Origin: Candidatus Zixiibacteriota bacterium
Lineage (GTDB): Bacteria > Zixibacteria > MSB-5A5 > SM1-73
Direction: 5' to 3'
NCBI GenBank assembly: GCA_029933635.1
Contig: JAOZNS010000069.1
Location: 1 to 11,909, forward strand
Length of the DNA stretch: 11,909 bases
The position numbers and the translations under genes are program-made. How positions within the stretch are numbered: the first letter of the stretch is position 1; each line of letters starts with the position of its first letter. Below, piece by piece: positions 4,885 to 11,909 of this stretch. The notes beneath the pieces were generated by a model that did not search any database, was not told the origin of the DNA, and worked only from the letters and a program-made list of their open reading frames with translations.

Positions 4885-6447
4885 TTATCTTCTGGGAGTC
4901 ATGGTCACAACCGGAAGAATCATCTCCTCCAAGGAAATGCCACCGTGCTGTAAGCTGTTTTTGTATTCCTTTTCATACTCGGAGTATTTGGTGGGATATA
5001 CGAAGTAATAATCCTCCTTTGCTATGATGTAAGTGGTAGACATTCCATAGCGAGGTAGCTTATATTTCAACGGATCTTTTATCAGAAGAGCCTCCTTGGG
5101 ATTACAATTCAGATTATCACCATACTTATATCTTAAGTGGGTGGAGGTGTCCTTTTTGCCGAAGGCTACGGTTCCACGCGTTCCCCACACGCTTCCGTGA
5201 TCGGAGGTCAAAACCACCACACAATCTTGAGAGGAAAGATACTGCAGGATCCTGAATAGAGAGGAATGCAAAAACCAGGGTCTGGTCAGGGAACGATAAG
5301 CCGACTCATCCGGGGCTATCTCTTTTAAGATCTCCGATTGTGATCTGCCATGAGCCAAGATATCCAGAAAATTGAATACGATGGAAAGAAGTGGCGTATT
5401 TTTGTAGGAGGAGATCTTCTTAGCCAGAGATTCGCCCTCTTTTGCGTCCAGTATCTTCACATATCGGCTATCGGATTTAAGCCAGAGCCCCATTTTCTTA
5501 AGTTGATCATCCAGAAGCTGATGTTCGTACCTGTTTCGGCTGGAATCATCCCGGGTTCCTGCCTTCCACAGTTCCGGATACCTATAAGCCAGCTCGGCGG
5601 GGAAAAGTCCGGAGAATATGGCATTGCGGGAGTAGGGGGTGGCGGTGGGTAAGATGGAGTAATAATAATCCCTCTTGATATGGAAATGTTCATCTAAGGT
5701 TGGTTCGATGGTCATCCACTGGTCCAATCGCATGCAGTCCATCACTATGAAGATGGTTCGCTTCCCTTGGGAAAGAGGAGGAGCCAGATGTCTTTTCACT
5801 AAATCGACAGAAAGGAGAGGAGAATCCTCTCCGGATAGCCATCTGAGATAGACATTTTCGATGTATTTGCCAAACTCTATGTTGCACTCCCTTTTTTGTC
5901 CTTGATGGGCTTTCTGTAAATCCGCATCCCCGAAGTTATCTATCTCCAAGTCCCATTCACAAAGTGTCCGGAAGATGTCGATCCAATCTTGCCAGCTTAG
6001 CGTCCCGAAAAGGGAGGCAGAGATCTTGGATGAGCTTTGGGCATAATCTTGAGCCAGCCTCTGTGACCTGATCTTTCTTGCACCCAGAATCTTCTTGGCG
6101 GCAGAAAGGATCTGACTGGGGTTGACCGGCTTGGTAAGATAATCATCGATCTTTTTGCCGATAGCCTGTTCCATCAGATCCTCCCCCTCCGACTTGGTCA
6201 CCATTATCACAGGCAGATGCGGATTTTTCTCCTTGATCTCCTCCAAGGTGGTCAAGCCATCTTTACCCGGCATCATCTCATCCAGCAAAACCAGATCGAA
6301 ACTGTTTCTTTCCACCAGAGCTACCGCATCATCTCCATTAGATGCTTCTGTCACCTGGTAGCCTTTGGACTTAAGAAAAATGATGTGTGATTTTAACTGA
6401 TCGATCTCGTCATCCACCCACAGAATGTGTTTGCCTTCCTCTTTCAT
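4885..6447 (-). CDS. porX: PorX-like response regulator with PglZ phosphodiesterase domain
   Basis: The protein joins a CheY-like receiver to a PglZ domain of the alkaline-phosphatase superfamily. In Bacteroidetes, PorX acts with the histidine kinase PorY to control type IX secretion and cleaves oligonucleotide second messengers. Numbering from an in-frame ATG at 6456, the receiver (about 10-124) has the acidic pocket D15-D16, phosphoacceptor D59 (LVLLDEMMPG), T87 and K109 (LTKP). A helical linker (125-230) follows. The PglZ domain (231-523) has the expected metal and catalytic set: D240 (IVMDCMRLDQW), nucleophile T271 (LPTATPYSRNAIFSGLFP), D365 and H369 (FLDILAHG), D419-H420 (TSDHGS) and H504 (LQHGG). 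I prefer the ATG at 6447, because AAGGAG lies ten bases upstream of it and only one base from the 6456 ATG. Everything needed for activity is present. No PorY or type IX secretion gene lies in the window, so the target is unknown. Confidence 0.9.
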   Translation of the reverse strand: MKEEGKHILWVDDEIDQLKSHIIFLKSKGYQVTEASNGDDAVALVERNSFDLVLLDEMMPGKDGLTTLEEIKEKNPHLPVIMVTKSEGEDLMEQAIGKKIDDYLTKPVNPSQILSAAKKILGARKIRSQRLAQDYAQSSSKISASLFGTLSWQDWIDIFRTLCEWDLEIDNFGDADLQKAHQGQKRECNIEFGKYIENVYLRWLSGEDSPLLSVDLVKRHLAPPLSQGKRTIFIVMDCMRLDQWMTIEPTLDEHFHIKRDYYYSILPTATPYSRNAIFSGLFPAELAYRYPELWKAGTRDDSSRNRYEHQLLDDQLKKMGLWLKSDSRYVKILDAKEGESLAKKISSYKNTPLLSIVFNFLDILAHGRSQSEILKEIAPDESAYRSLTRPWFLHSSLFRILQYLSSQDCVVVLTSDHGSVWGTRGTVAFGKKDTSTHLRYKYGDNLNCNPKEALLIKDPLKYKLPRYGMSTTYIIAKEDYYFVYPTKYSEYEKEYKNSLQHGGISLEEMILPVVTMTPRR

Positions 6448-6638
6448 CGATTTCATTCTCCTTATTCGGAGAGGCGAACCTTACATCAACTAACTTGAAC
6501 CAGACAAAAGTTTTTATCCTTGGATCGAGTTTGCAACCTGCTCAGTCCATAGCGAGGGCTTCCAGATCCACATAGATCTTCGGTAGACAAGGATGAGTCC
6601 TGGGAACTCGCTTTAGTTATCATCGGATTGGATCATCT

Positions 6639-8162
6639 TCAAATTATCAGATTTTCTCCTTCCATCTGTTGGGGTTTTTCGATGTTCAAAAGATGAAGGA
6701 TGGTGGGAGCAACGTCAGCCAATCTCCCACCCCCTCTTAATCTTCCTTTAAATCCATCCATCACCAGAGCGAAGGGAACTCGATCGGTGGTATGAGCGGT
6801 GAAAGCTTCCCCACTTTTGGGATCGATCATCTTTTCTGCGTTGCCATGATCCCCGGTGACCAGAGCAATTCCATTCACCTTTTGAACTGCGGTGAGCACC
6901 TCACCAACACATCTGTCCACCGCCTCAATGGCTTTGACGGCGGCTGAAAGCACGCCGGTATGCCCCACCATGTCGGGATTTGCATAGTTAAGCAGTATAA
7001 AATCATATTTTTGTGCTTTTATCTCCCTTATCACCCTTTCTGTAAGCTCAAATGCGCTCATCTCCGGCTTCAGATCGTAGGTAGCCACCTTGGGCGAATG
7101 AATCAAAATCCGATCCTCCCCCTCAAACGGCTTCTCCTCCCCACCATTGAAGAAGAAGGTGACATGTGCGTATTTTTCAGTTTCGGCGATGCGAAGCTGT
7201 CTTTTCCCCTCCCGACTCAAGATCTCCCCTAAGATGTTGGATAACTTGACCGGGGGGAAGGCGACCTTACACTTCAGTTTCTCATCATAGAGGGTCAGGC
7301 TGATCAAATCGATGGTGAGCTCGCTCGGTCGAGGAAATTGGGTGAAGTCTTCGGAGGTCAAAGCATAGGAAAGCTGGCGAGCCCGATCCGCTCGAAAATT
7401 GAAGAATATCCCTAAATCCCCCTTTTTGATCCTGCCATCCTCCGGATTGTGATCCCCGGTAACCACCATTGGAATCATGAACTCATCGGTGACGTTTTTG
7501 GCATATGACCTCCGTATAGCATTGACCGCATCCTCCACCACGATCCCTTCACCATTTACCATGGCTTTGTATGCCTTTTCCACTCGATCCCATCTTTTAT
7601 CCCTGTCCATGGCGTAGTATCGACCCACCACGGTGGCTAAGCTCCCCACACCCAGCTTTTTGAATTTGTCCAGCAATTTTTGAACATATCCTGCGCCCGC
7701 TGTGGGAGAGGTATCCCTTCCGTCCAAAAAGGCATGCACGAAGACTTTTTTTACTCCCCTCTCCTTTGCCAGTTTCAGCAAGGCATATAGATGATCGGGC
7801 GAGCTATGGACACACCCGTCCGAGACCAGACCCATAAGGTGAAGGCTGGCGTTTCTCTGTTTTACTTTCTCTAGTCCTTCTATCAACACGGGGTTTTTGA
7901 AAAATGTCTTTTCCTTAATTGCCCTATCGATTCTGGTGATGTCTTGATATACCACCCGGCCTGCTCCTAAATTGAGATGACCCACCTCGCTGTTTCCCAT
8001 CTGTCCCTCCGGCAGTCCCACATCCAGACCGGAGGCGCCCAGGGTGGTGTAAGGATATTTTGAAAAAATCGAATCCAAATTTGGCTTTGTGGCTAAAGCT
8101 ATGGCGTTACCTTCCTTCTGAGCGCTTAGCCCGTATCCATCCATTACCAAAAGCAGAATCAT
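6639..8162 (-). CDS. gpmI: 2,3-bisphosphoglycerate-independent phosphoglycerate mutase
   Basis: GpmI interconverts 3- and 2-phosphoglycerate in glycolysis and gluconeogenesis, using two divalent metal ions and a phosphoserine intermediate. The 507-residue protein is full length. Visible active-site elements are D8 (LLVMDGYG), nucleophile S58 (GQMGNSEVGH), H119 (GLVSDGCVHS), GRDT (148-151), R181 and DRDKRWDR (186-193), the FRADRARQL loop (256-264), K330-YAHVTFFFNGG, D397/H401 (NPDMVGHTG), D438-H439 (TGDHGNAEKM) and H457 (TAHTTDRVPF). The ATG at 8162 is the only sensible start: an in-frame TAA lies four codons upstream, and AAGGCGG precedes it by five bases. It is separated by 227 bases from the BamB-like gene upstream and by about 180 from the porX-like gene downstream. 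Nothing is unusual in the protein itself. Confidence 0.97.
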   Translation of the reverse strand: MILLLVMDGYGLSAQKEGNAIALATKPNLDSIFSKYPYTTLGASGLDVGLPEGQMGNSEVGHLNLGAGRVVYQDITRIDRAIKEKTFFKNPVLIEGLEKVKQRNASLHLMGLVSDGCVHSSPDHLYALLKLAKERGVKKVFVHAFLDGRDTSPTAGAGYVQKLLDKFKKLGVGSLATVVGRYYAMDRDKRWDRVEKAYKAMVNGEGIVVEDAVNAIRRSYAKNVTDEFMIPMVVTGDHNPEDGRIKKGDLGIFFNFRADRARQLSYALTSEDFTQFPRPSELTIDLISLTLYDEKLKCKVAFPPVKLSNILGEILSREGKRQLRIAETEKYAHVTFFFNGGEEKPFEGEDRILIHSPKVATYDLKPEMSAFELTERVIREIKAQKYDFILLNYANPDMVGHTGVLSAAVKAIEAVDRCVGEVLTAVQKVNGIALVTGDHGNAEKMIDPKSGEAFTAHTTDRVPFALVMDGFKGRLRGGGRLADVAPTILHLLNIEKPQQMEGENLII

Positions 8163-8201
8163 AAATCCGCCTTATCTGACATCTTGGCCCAGTTTTGGAA
8201 T

Positions 8202-8239
8202 CCCTCAGAGGTCATCAAATCTTTTACGTGTCCTGAGGG
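8202..8239. repeat. Inverted repeat upstream of gpmI
   Basis: CCCTCAG (8202-8208) and CTGAGGG (8233-8239) are perfect 7-base arms with a 24-base loop, 40 bases before the gpmI start. It could be an operator or 5'-UTR stem for gpmI, or chance. A weak promoter-like pair, TTGTCC and TTCTAT with 17-base spacing, lies further upstream on the minus strand but is far from consensus. Confidence 0.3.
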
Positions 8240-8389
8240 GTGATCGATAGAACAAACAATTGACCTGAAGGACAATTACTTGTTGAATTCTGGTTGATGA
8301 AGTGCGCAGAAAACCATCTTCACCCGAGGTTAGTCTTAAGAAACTTCTTAGAAAACTTTTTCATTTATGCCCCTGCAGATAAACCCCAA

Positions 8390-9544
8390 TCAAGGTCCGA
8401 AACAATACAACCAACCGTCTTCCGAGGGCAGGTAGATTTTCCCTTCATGGCATGCGGGTGAGGCGGAGATCATCCCTTTGGTCTGATATTTCCACAGAAG
8501 CTTTCCGGTAAAGCGGTTCAAAACGTAAAAATTGCCATCGTATGATCCAAACAAAAGCTTATCACCCACGGCGATAGGAGATGAACGAATCAACCCTAAA
8601 GTCTCAAATTTCCAGCAAAGCTTACCGGTTTTTTGGTTGACCGCATACATGAAATAATCGTTCGATCCAATATATACCAAGCTTTCAGCCACGGCAGGCG
8701 AAGAATACACGGAAGCCTTAGTTTTAAAGCTCCACATAAGTGTTCCATCTTTTAGATTCAAAGAGTAGAGATTTCCATCAACCGATCCAAAAAATACCAT
8801 CCCGTTCTTTATAGCGGGGGATGAATAGATGGCACCATCTGCTTTGAATTTCCATTTGGCCCTACCTGTCACTGGATTTAACGCATATACGTAGTCATTG
8901 GTTGAGCCGAAACATAGCAACTTATCATCTGAACCAAAAGAGGATAGCTTGCTGAAGGCAGGGGTGGAAAAGATTGGAGCTTTAGTTTCGAACCTCCATA
9001 TCTTTTCTCCGGTATTTTTATCTAAAGCCCACAAATCGCCCGAGAACGATCCCACAAAGATTTTGTTTTCATATATGGTGGGGGAGGATGACAGATCTCC
9101 TAAGTCTTCTTTCCACAGGAGCTGGCCACTTTTCAGATCTATGGCAAAAAAAGTCTCTCTTCCTGTGTCTAAGCCGAAATAAATTATGGCGTTCTCCCCG
9201 CAAGCTGAGGTGGAGATGCTTGAGCTTACCTTATAGGTTCCCAGATCCTTTCCGGATAAAGCGTCGAGGAAATGAATCCTTTTGTCCAGCGATCCGATAA
9301 TCGCCATTCTGCCTATCACAATGGGTGAAGACTTTAAGGGCTTTTTGGCATCGTATTTCCATAAAAGCTTCTTCGGGCTCTCAAGCTCTGAAGAGAGGTA
9401 AGCGGTGTTTTGAGCATCTTTTCTGAAACTCTTCCAGCCTGACCAATCATAAAAGTTCCTGTCTTTAAATTTTAATCCACCTGCACAGGATAGGGCAACC
9501 AACAGAGCGAACCAAAAGAGGTAAGAAAAGATAAACTTCCTCAT
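8390..9544 (-). CDS. BamB-like PQQ-repeat beta-propeller lipoprotein
   Basis: The product is predicted to be an outer-membrane-anchored periplasmic lipoprotein of the PQQ-propeller (BamB-like) family, which typically acts as a protein-interaction scaffold in outer-membrane biogenesis. From the ATG at 9544 (384 residues) there is a basic N-terminus, a hydrophobic segment (about 4-18) and a lipobox-like VALSC with C20. The -3 position is alanine, so the box is imperfect. Eight propeller repeats of about 40 residues follow, each with an (I/V)xSSPA start, a GSxDGxLYALN middle and a TGKxLWK(F/Y) end. Examples are IYSSPAIKNGMVFFGSVDG and VYSSPAVAESLVYIGS. No extra catalytic domain is seen. I choose 9544 over 9556 because GGAG lies six bases upstream and the start overlaps the stop of the preceding gene as TGATG. 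That coupling makes the Omp85-barrel protein its likely partner. It is not claimed to be orthologous to E. coli BamB. Confidence 0.88.
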   Translation of the reverse strand: MRKFIFSYLFWFALLVALSCAGGLKFKDRNFYDWSGWKSFRKDAQNTAYLSSELESPKKLLWKYDAKKPLKSSPIVIGRMAIIGSLDKRIHFLDALSGKDLGTYKVSSSISTSACGENAIIYFGLDTGRETFFAIDLKSGQLLWKEDLGDLSSSPTIYENKIFVGSFSGDLWALDKNTGEKIWRFETKAPIFSTPAFSKLSSFGSDDKLLCFGSTNDYVYALNPVTGRAKWKFKADGAIYSSPAIKNGMVFFGSVDGNLYSLNLKDGTLMWSFKTKASVYSSPAVAESLVYIGSNDYFMYAVNQKTGKLCWKFETLGLIRSSPIAVGDKLLFGSYDGNFYVLNRFTGKLLWKYQTKGMISASPACHEGKIYLPSEDGWLYCFGP

Positions 9545-11909
9545 CAGAAGCTCCATCCGAAGAAGAAGTCAAAATCCGTTTTATTGCTGATCTTTTTGAA
9601 GTCAGTGGTTCGAGAGACATCCAAGCGAAGCACTATCACGTAGCCCAAGCTTATCCTGGCTCCGACTCCAAAGCTTCCATAGAGATGATCAAATTTATCT
9701 TCCCAAGCATTGCCTGCGTCGAAAAACAAAGCTCCCCTGATGGCAGAGAAAGATATCTTGCCGATGGGAAAACCAAAGGAGAGATTGTCGATTAAGGGAT
9801 AGCGAAGCTCGTTGTTTAAAAGTACCAGATGTCTCCCGTAAAAGGCTCTCCGGCTGTAGCCTCTCAAAGACCAGCTCCCTCCCAGATACAGCCTTTGAGG
9901 CTCTTTGCCACTGGAGGCAAACCCCATAACTCTTATGGCATAGCAACTATTCTTTTTCAATCGAAGATATTTTCTGAGATCAAACAGGATCAGTTTGTTA
10001 TATGCCTCGCCGTTATTTAAATTTAAGGTGAGACCTAAGGTGAAATTAAATCTGGTACCGTCGATTGGTCCTACGAAATCCCAGATGCTGGTGTCCAGAA
10101 TCCAGGAGATGTAGCTGGTGGAAAGAAGTGCCCTTCTTTGGCGGTTTTGAATATAAATATCTCGATCGGACTGACGCAAAAAAAAGCTGGCATCCACCCT
10201 TTTGAACTTGGATAAGGGATAACTTAGCAGAGCCAGCCCCCCATATTGTCTTTCTGTGTAGAAGCCGTAAGGCTCCTCATAATATTCATCCTTAAGATGA
10301 TAAAGCCCATACCCGTAGTTCAAACGATGGGTTTTGTTAACATATGTGATACCAAAATTGAAGCTGGAGAGAAACTCATCTGTGGTCTGGGCGCTGTTGC
10401 CCAGAAGGAAGAAATATCGGTGATTCCCCAGCATATCGGTGAATGCCGCCTGAAATCCCCCCACCGTTCCATAAACCGCATCATATGATATGGCTGATTG
10501 GGCGATGTCAAAGGAGAACCTGTTCTTATATTTTACGGCCCTGTGCTCCCGATCTGCTTTGATCTTTTCCGGTTGCCATATGGTAAGAGCTGGATGGGTC
10601 GAAAAGGTGGTCTTTTTGGAGAACTCAGCATGTTTGGTCACGCTATCCAGATCGATCTTATGGATCTGAAAACCCAATCTCTCATATGCGGTGAAGAAGA
10701 TGGTTTTGCCCTCCGGCGAGAAACTGGGATCAAAGGCCCCGGTCAAAAAGGAGGTGAGCCGCAAAGCTGGCAGAGAGTCATCCTCAGGACCAAAGGATAG
10801 AAGATAAAGGTCATAGGAGCCATTTCGATCCGATGAAAAGACCAGACTCTTGCCATCAAAAGACCAATCCGGAGCCAGATCGTGATGCGGTCCGGAGGTC
10901 AGGGCGGTGATCTTCTTTTCTGGAACAGTTAAAAGAAAGAGGTTTAAAAAACCCTCCTTTCCCCAGAGATTCCGATCAGAAACAAATGCGATTCGCTTTC
11001 CATCCGGCGACCAGCTGGGATCCTTCTCTTCGTAGATGTCGTTGGTCAGCTTGGTTAAAAGTTGGCGCTTAAAGTCATATGAATAAAGGTCTGAATATCC
11101 ATTCTTAGCAACGCCCACAAAGGCAACCTTCCTTGAATCTGGAGACCAGGTGGGCGAACGTAATTCTATCAGGTCCTCAAATCTCTTTTTTTCAACGATT
11201 TCTCTTTTACCGAGGTCGTACACGTATAGCACATCATTTTCATGGCTTTTTGACACAAAGGCGATTTTCCCATCCTTCGAGACCTCGATCTTGCTTTTCA
11301 GAAGATGCAAGGACTCAAACTGGGGGGATCTTTCCCCCTTGATCAGAGTAATGATTTTCCCCTTCCCTTTATCGTCCGGCATCATACAGATGGAGGAATA
11401 CCCCAGTTTGTTAGACTTAAAAATCACCCACAGTTGGTCGGATAGAAAGACCGGGGACGGTTTTATATTTATCCCATCAAATGTTAGTGGGGTGGAGACC
11501 CGGCCGGGCAGGTCTTTGCCTGCTATCTCCGGATAGTATCTTTTCTTTAGGGAATACTCCCATTCCTTCCACACTTTCTTTAAGCTTTGGTTGAAGGTGA
11601 GTCGAAAAACTTCTGAGAAGCTTTTTGCCTTCCAATAATTCTCAAAAAGCAGTCCTATCTTATCGTCGCCATATCTCTCGGTTAAGTAGGCACAGAACGC
11701 CTCTCCGATTTTGTACATCAGGTAAGTTCCATATATCTGACGGATCTCCTCTAAGGGAAGAAACTTTCCCGAGATGACCAAATCCTTGATCATCATATCC
11801 GCCTCACTGTCCCACCTTCTGGACCAGTGCTCAGCCAGACCTTCTTCAAACCATAAGGGTAATCCGGTATAGTTCAATCTGCGGTGAGCTTTCATCACAT
11901 AGGGAATCT
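9544..11909 (-). CDS. MA-type metallopeptidase / TolB propeller / Omp85 barrel fusion (partial)
   Basis: The gene is cut by the window edge. The frame stays open through IPYV before the first internal start codon, so its true N-terminus is outside. Numbering from the GTG at 11898, residues 1-125 resemble the C-terminal half of a peptidase MA-like (gluzincin) domain: LPLWFEEGLAEHWS supplies the third-ligand glutamate region, and the HExxH motif should lie upstream of the window. Residues about 140-420 hold PD40/TolB-like propeller repeats (SPTWSPDSRKVAFVG, DPSWSPDGKRIAFVSDRN, DWSFDGKSLVFSSDRNGSYD, DPSFSPEGKTIFFTAYE). Residues about 455-784 form a bacterial surface antigen (Omp85) beta barrel, with the SLRGYSR motif at 677-683 (equivalent to the VRGF/Y loop), DAGNAW near 727 and a terminal FDFFFGWSF ending in phenylalanine as a beta-signal. 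It is predicted to be an outer-membrane protein with a periplasmic propeller. It is followed immediately by a BamB-like lipoprotein. The substrate is unknown. Confidence 0.87.
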   Translation of the reverse strand, partial: IPYVMKAHRRLNYTGLPLWFEEGLAEHWSRRWDSEADMMIKDLVISGKFLPLEEIRQIYGTYLMYKIGEAFCAYLTERYGDDKIGLLFENYWKAKSFSEVFRLTFNQSLKKVWKEWEYSLKKRYYPEIAGKDLPGRVSTPLTFDGINIKPSPVFLSDQLWVIFKSNKLGYSSICMMPDDKGKGKIITLIKGERSPQFESLHLLKSKIEVSKDGKIAFVSKSHENDVLYVYDLGKREIVEKKRFEDLIELRSPTWSPDSRKVAFVGVAKNGYSDLYSYDFKRQLLTKLTNDIYEEKDPSWSPDGKRIAFVSDRNLWGKEGFLNLFLLTVPEKKITALTSGPHHDLAPDWSFDGKSLVFSSDRNGSYDLYLLSFGPEDDSLPALRLTSFLTGAFDPSFSPEGKTIFFTAYERLGFQIHKIDLDSVTKHAEFSKKTTFSTHPALTIWQPEKIKADREHRAVKYKNRFSFDIAQSAISYDAVYGTVGGFQAAFTDMLGNHRYFFLLGNSAQTTDEFLSSFNFGITYVNKTHRLNYGYGLYHLKDEYYEEPYGFYTERQYGGLALLSYPLSKFKRVDASFFLRQSDRDIYIQNRQRRALLSTSYISWILDTSIWDFVGPIDGTRFNFTLGLTLNLNNGEAYNKLILFDLRKYLRLKKNSCYAIRVMGFASSGKEPQRLYLGGSWSLRGYSRRAFYGRHLVLLNNELRYPLIDNLSFGFPIGKISFSAIRGALFFDAGNAWEDKFDHLYGSFGVGARISLGYVIVLRLDVSRTTDFKKISNKTDFDFFFGWSF

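Noticed and set aside
5350..6575. Several plus- and minus-strand open frames overlapping the porX-like gene
   Set aside because: They are in alternative frames of a 523-codon gene whose receiver and PglZ residues are all present.
9829..11536. Plus-strand open frames opposite the Omp85-fusion gene
   Set aside because: No ribosome-binding sites or recognisable domains; the minus-strand frame is continuous and rich in family motifs.

Overview
The window is a stretch of bacterial chromosome in which every convincing gene lies on the minus strand, so transcription runs from the high-coordinate end to the low-coordinate end. It suggests a Gram-negative (diderm) bacterium: there is an Omp85-type outer-membrane barrel and a BamB-like lipoprotein. 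A PorX-type response regulator (receiver plus PglZ domain) is best known from Bacteroidetes and relatives. Together with the MA-peptidase/TolB-propeller/Omp85 fusion, it points to an uncultivated lineage in or near the FCB group. That placement is inference and is not proven by any marker here. Base composition is moderate, slightly AT-rich by eye.

Layout in transcription order. (1) 11909-8390, envelope pair: a protein cut by the window edge combines the end of an MA-type metallopeptidase domain, a TolB-like PD40 propeller and a C-terminal Omp85 barrel. It overlaps by one base (TGATG) a BamB-like eight-repeat propeller lipoprotein. (2) 8162-6639, gpmI, cofactor-independent phosphoglycerate mutase. 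(3) about 6447-4885, a PorX-like response regulator; its output domain belongs to the same alkaline-phosphatase superfamily as GpmI. (4) 4431-2436, tRNA t6A and ribosome modification genes tsaE, tsaB and rimI, with tsaB and rimI overlapping. tsaE is bracketed by two copies of a composite, hairpin-rich non-coding repeat. (5) 2402-1026, a small accessory island: an N-terminal fragment of a DNA methyltransferase carrying an in-frame palindromic repeat, a 17-codon mini-ORF with a strong ribosome-binding site, a MntA/HepT toxin-antitoxin pair, and a 47-codon ORF that looks like the tail of something larger. (6) 1000-164, accD, the carboxyltransferase beta subunit of acetyl-CoA carboxylase.

The core is housekeeping: glycolysis, t6A, ribosomal protein acetylation and fatty-acid synthesis, beside an outer-membrane module. 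The accessory island sits between rimI and accD and reads as the residue of a restriction-modification/defence insertion in which only the toxin-antitoxin pair is intact. No rRNA, tRNA, CRISPR array or transposase gene was seen. The strongest leads are the multidomain peptidase/propeller/barrel protein with its coupled BamB-like partner, PorX outside a visible type IX secretion context, a RimI with serine at the catalytic glutamate position, the repeat-bracketed tsaE, and the mini-ORF abutting mntA.
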